Part shown: positions 62,123-64,000 of the stretch, piece after piece | Layout of the letters: every line of letters starts with the position of its first letter | Numbering within the stretch: the first letter of the stretch is position 1 | NCBI RefSeq assembly: GCF_028882275.1 | Contig: NZ_JARBUT010000010.1 | Coordinates: forward strand, 1-64,000 | From: Nocardiopsis sp. N85 | GTDB taxonomy: Bacteria; Actinomycetota; Actinomycetes; Streptosporangiales; Streptosporangiaceae | DNA: 64,000 bases | Direction of reading: 5' to 3' | Made by a program: the position numbers and the translations under genes | The notes under the pieces: model-generated | What the model was told of the DNA's origin: nothing | Database searches by the model: none | What the model saw: only the letters and a program-made list of their open reading frames with translations

Positions 62123-63501
62123 TGAGCACCGTTCTCAGTATCGGCCTGGGGATCCTGGTGGTCTTCCTGATCACCGTGGCGACGGGATACTTCGTCGCCC
62201 AGGAATTCGGCTACATGGCCGTGGACCGCTCCCGTCTGCGGGCGCGGGCCTCGGCGGGTGACGCCGGCGCCCAACGGGCGCTGAACATCACCAACCGCAC
62301 ATCGTTCATGCTCTCCGGTGCCCAACTGGGCATCACCGTCACCGCGCTGCTCGTCGGCTACGTCGCCGAGCCACTGATCGGCGAGGGCATCGGCGAACTC
62401 CTCGGCGGCGTCGGGGTGCCCACCGGCATCGGTGTCGCGCTCGGCACCGTTCTGGCGCTGTTGTTCTCGACCGTCGTGCAGATGGTCTTCGGTGAGCTCT
62501 TCCCCAAGAACCTGGCCATCGCCCGACCCGAACCGGTCGCGCGCGCCCTGGCCCTGTCCACGGGGATCTACCTGAAGGTCTTCGGCCCGGTCATCTGGCT
62601 GTTCGACCAGGCCGCGATCCTGCTGCTCAAGCTGGCGCGGATCGAGCCGGTGGAGGACGTCCAGCACGCGGCGACCCCGCGCGACCTGGAGAGCATCATC
62701 GCCGAGTCCAAGCAGAGCGGGGACCTTCCCGCCGAGCTGTCCACCCTGTTGGACCGCACCCTGGACTTCCACGAGAGCACCGCCGGGCACGCGATGATCC
62801 CGAGGCCCGAGGTGACCACCGTCGAGGAGGGCGATCCGGTCAGCCGGGTCGTCGAGCTCATGGCCTCCGACCACTCCCGTTTCCCGGTCCTGGGCGACGG
62901 CGTCGACGACATCGTCGGCGTCATCTGCCTGCGCGACGTGCTCGCGCTGGGCGACCGGGACCTGAACGAGGTCAAGGTCAGCGAGGTGGCCCGCCCGACC
63001 GTCATGGTGCCGGCGTCGCTGCCGCTGCCGGGCGTGCTCGACCAGTTGCGCGAGGCGAACGAGGAGTTCGCGTGCGTGGTGGACGAGTACGGCGGTCTGG
63101 CCGGTGTGATCACCACCGAGGACCTGGCCGAGGAACTGGTCGGCGAGATCGCCGACGAGCACACCCCGGAGGAGGAGATCCCCGCGCACCTGGAGGCCGA
63201 GGGCTCCTACCTGGTCCCGGGCGCGCTGCACATCGACGAGGTGGAGCGGCTCATCGAGCACGAGCTGCCCGAGGGCGACTACGAGACCCTGGGCGGTCTG
63301 GTCATCCACGAGCTGCACCGGTTGCCGGAGGTGGGCGACACCGTCGAACTGGCGTTGCCGCGTCCGGGCAGCGCCCACGATGAGGACCCCGACATGGCCC
63401 TGACCCTGCGGGTGGCCTCCGTCCAGCGGCACGTGCCGCACACGGTGGAGGTCCGCCTGCACGAGGCCGGCGCCGATCAGGCCGCGGAGGTGCGCGCATG
63501 A
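62119..63501 (+). CDS. CNNM/CorC (HlyC)-family membrane protein
   Basis: A 460-residue protein with the CNNM layout. The N-terminal CNNM/DUF21 domain (residues 1-190) has helices from LSIGLGILVVFLITVATGYF, GAQLGITVTALLVGYVAEPL and GTVLALLFSTVVQMVFGELF, then PKNLAIARPEPVARALALST. Two CBS domains follow (RPEVTTVEEGDPVSRVVELM; RPTVMVPASLPLPGVLDQLR) and then a C-terminal CorC_HlyC domain (about 375-455). Bacterial members export or sense magnesium and cobalt. The ATG pair at 62119/62122 is the start. It is coupled to a second member by ATGA overlap. Confidence 0.92.
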   Translation: MMSTVLSIGLGILVVFLITVATGYFVAQEFGYMAVDRSRLRARASAGDAGAQRALNITNRTSFMLSGAQLGITVTALLVGYVAEPLIGEGIGELLGGVGVPTGIGVALGTVLALLFSTVVQMVFGELFPKNLAIARPEPVARALALSTGIYLKVFGPVIWLFDQAAILLLKLARIEPVEDVQHAATPRDLESIIAESKQSGDLPAELSTLLDRTLDFHESTAGHAMIPRPEVTTVEEGDPVSRVVELMASDHSRFPVLGDGVDDIVGVICLRDVLALGDRDLNEVKVSEVARPTVMVPASLPLPGVLDQLREANEEFACVVDEYGGLAGVITTEDLAEELVGEIADEHTPEEEIPAHLEAEGSYLVPGALHIDEVERLIEHELPEGDYETLGGLVIHELHRLPEVGDTVELALPRPGSAHDEDPDMALTLRVASVQRHVPHTVEVRLHEAGADQAAEVRA

Positions 63502-64000
63502 GCGACATGAACATCTGGGTGGCGGTGACGCTGACCGTCATCATCATCGCGTTGAGCGCGTTCTTCGTCGCCATCGAGTTCGCGCTGGTCGCGGCCCGGC
63601 GGTACCGGTTGGAGGAGGCCGCCAAGACCAGCGCCTCGGCGCGGGCGGCCGTCAAGAGCGCCCGGGACCTGTCGCTGTTGCTGGCCGGTTCCCAGCTGGG
63701 CATCACGCTGTGCGCGTTGGCCCTGGGCGCCATCTCCAAGCCGGCGGTGCACCACCTGTTGGAGCCGCTGTTCGGGGGTCTGCCCGGCGCGCTCGGCTAT
63801 GTGGTGTCCTTCGTGCTGTCGCTGCTCGTGGTGACGTTCCTGCACCTGGTCGTGGGCGAGATGGCCCCCAAGTCGTGGGCGATCTCCCACCCGGAGAAGT
63901 CGGCGATCATGCTGGCGCTGCCGATGCGGGCGTTCATGTGGTTCACCCGGCCGCTGCTGTTGGCCCTCAACGGGATGGCCAACTGGTTCCTGCACCGGTT
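63498..64000 (+). CDS. Second CNNM/CorC-family protein, cut by window end
   Basis: The first 167 residues only. They show the CNNM/DUF21 transmembrane domain: WVAVTLTVIIIALSAFFVAI, EFALVAARRYRLEEAA, LLLAGSQLGITLCALALGAI and VVTFLHLVVGEMAPKSWAIS. The CBS domains would lie beyond the window. The ATG overlaps the stop of the upstream gene (ATGA), so the pair is co-translated. Paired CNNM proteins of this type often work together, one with and one without the full CorC tail. Confidence 0.9.
   Translation, partial: MSDMNIWVAVTLTVIIIALSAFFVAIEFALVAARRYRLEEAAKTSASARAAVKSARDLSLLLAGSQLGITLCALALGAISKPAVHHLLEPLFGGLPGALGYVVSFVLSLLVVTFLHLVVGEMAPKSWAISHPEKSAIMLALPMRAFMWFTRPLLLALNGMANWFLHR

Overview
The window is about 73 % G+C. 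It uses many GTG starts, carries actinobacterial families (DnaE2, DUF1918/DUF1876, DUF6924, a two-HTH MerR, F420-type PPOX proteins, a rifamycin-type monooxygenase with its RAE operator) and has many start codons placed 6-7 nt after a -10 hexamer. All of this points to a filamentous actinomycete. Nocardiopsaceae is my best guess, but that is inference. Most of the window is ordinary chromosomal housekeeping and accessory sequence cut by short mobile-element relics. I saw no rRNA, tRNA or CRISPR array.

Layout. 0-1 kb: no gene seen, two large perfect palindromes. 1-9 kb: a small basic protein with repeated Asn-Pro-Leu, a membrane protein, XRE-cupin, ClpN-domain and TioE-type MerR regulators, a GNAT, a GlcD-type FAD oxidase, an HTH protein, a probable ECF41 sigma-factor relic and a MOSC protein. 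9-12.3 kb: dnaE2 behind an SOS box, without imuA/imuB. 12.4-14.5 kb: an arsenate-reductase cluster (ArsR-phosphatase fusion plus two ArsC proteins) with matching operators but no efflux pump. 14.6-20.4 kb: uncharacterised genes, then a decayed Tn3 region (transposase fragment, frameshifted resolvase, crossover-like sites, a solo 38-bp Tn3 end). 20.8-27.5 kb: YihY/BrkB protein, rox-like monooxygenase with RAE, TetR, lactate-2-monooxygenase-type oxidase, RNase Z, ArsR-like regulator. 28-37.3 kb: a small secreted protein, phosphotransferase, methyltransferase, PPOX, MerR/transglutaminase pair, proline iminopeptidase, adenine-deaminase-type enzyme and DUF2332 protein.

37.4-40.8 kb is a 3.4-kb non-autonomous Tn3-type element: 26-bp inverted ends, a tetR/hydrolase divergon as cargo and a truncated transposase. 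It breaks the strong C-over-G bias of the top strand that otherwise runs from about 30 to 51 kb. 40.9-52.5 kb: GlxA-type regulator, degenerate ABC ATPase-like protein, SoxR, RNase HI, peptide deformylase, SMI1 protein, NarL-type two-component system, degenerate acyl-CoA-synthetase-like protein, Bcr/CflA exporter and a HipA-like/DUF3037 pair. 52.7-56.6 kb: a kinase-N-lobe-like membrane protein divergent from a MoxR-DUF58-VWA operon. 56.8-64 kb: HAD and Nudix hydrolases (coupled), APC permease, DUF1918-DUF1876 protein, RsmC-like and TrmH-like RNA methyltransferases, and two coupled CNNM/CorC transporters, the second cut by the window end.

Sets that probably work together are the ars cluster, RAE-rox, the tetR/hydrolase cargo, the histidine kinase/response regulator, MoxR-DUF58-VWA, HipA/DUF3037 and the two CorC-type proteins.
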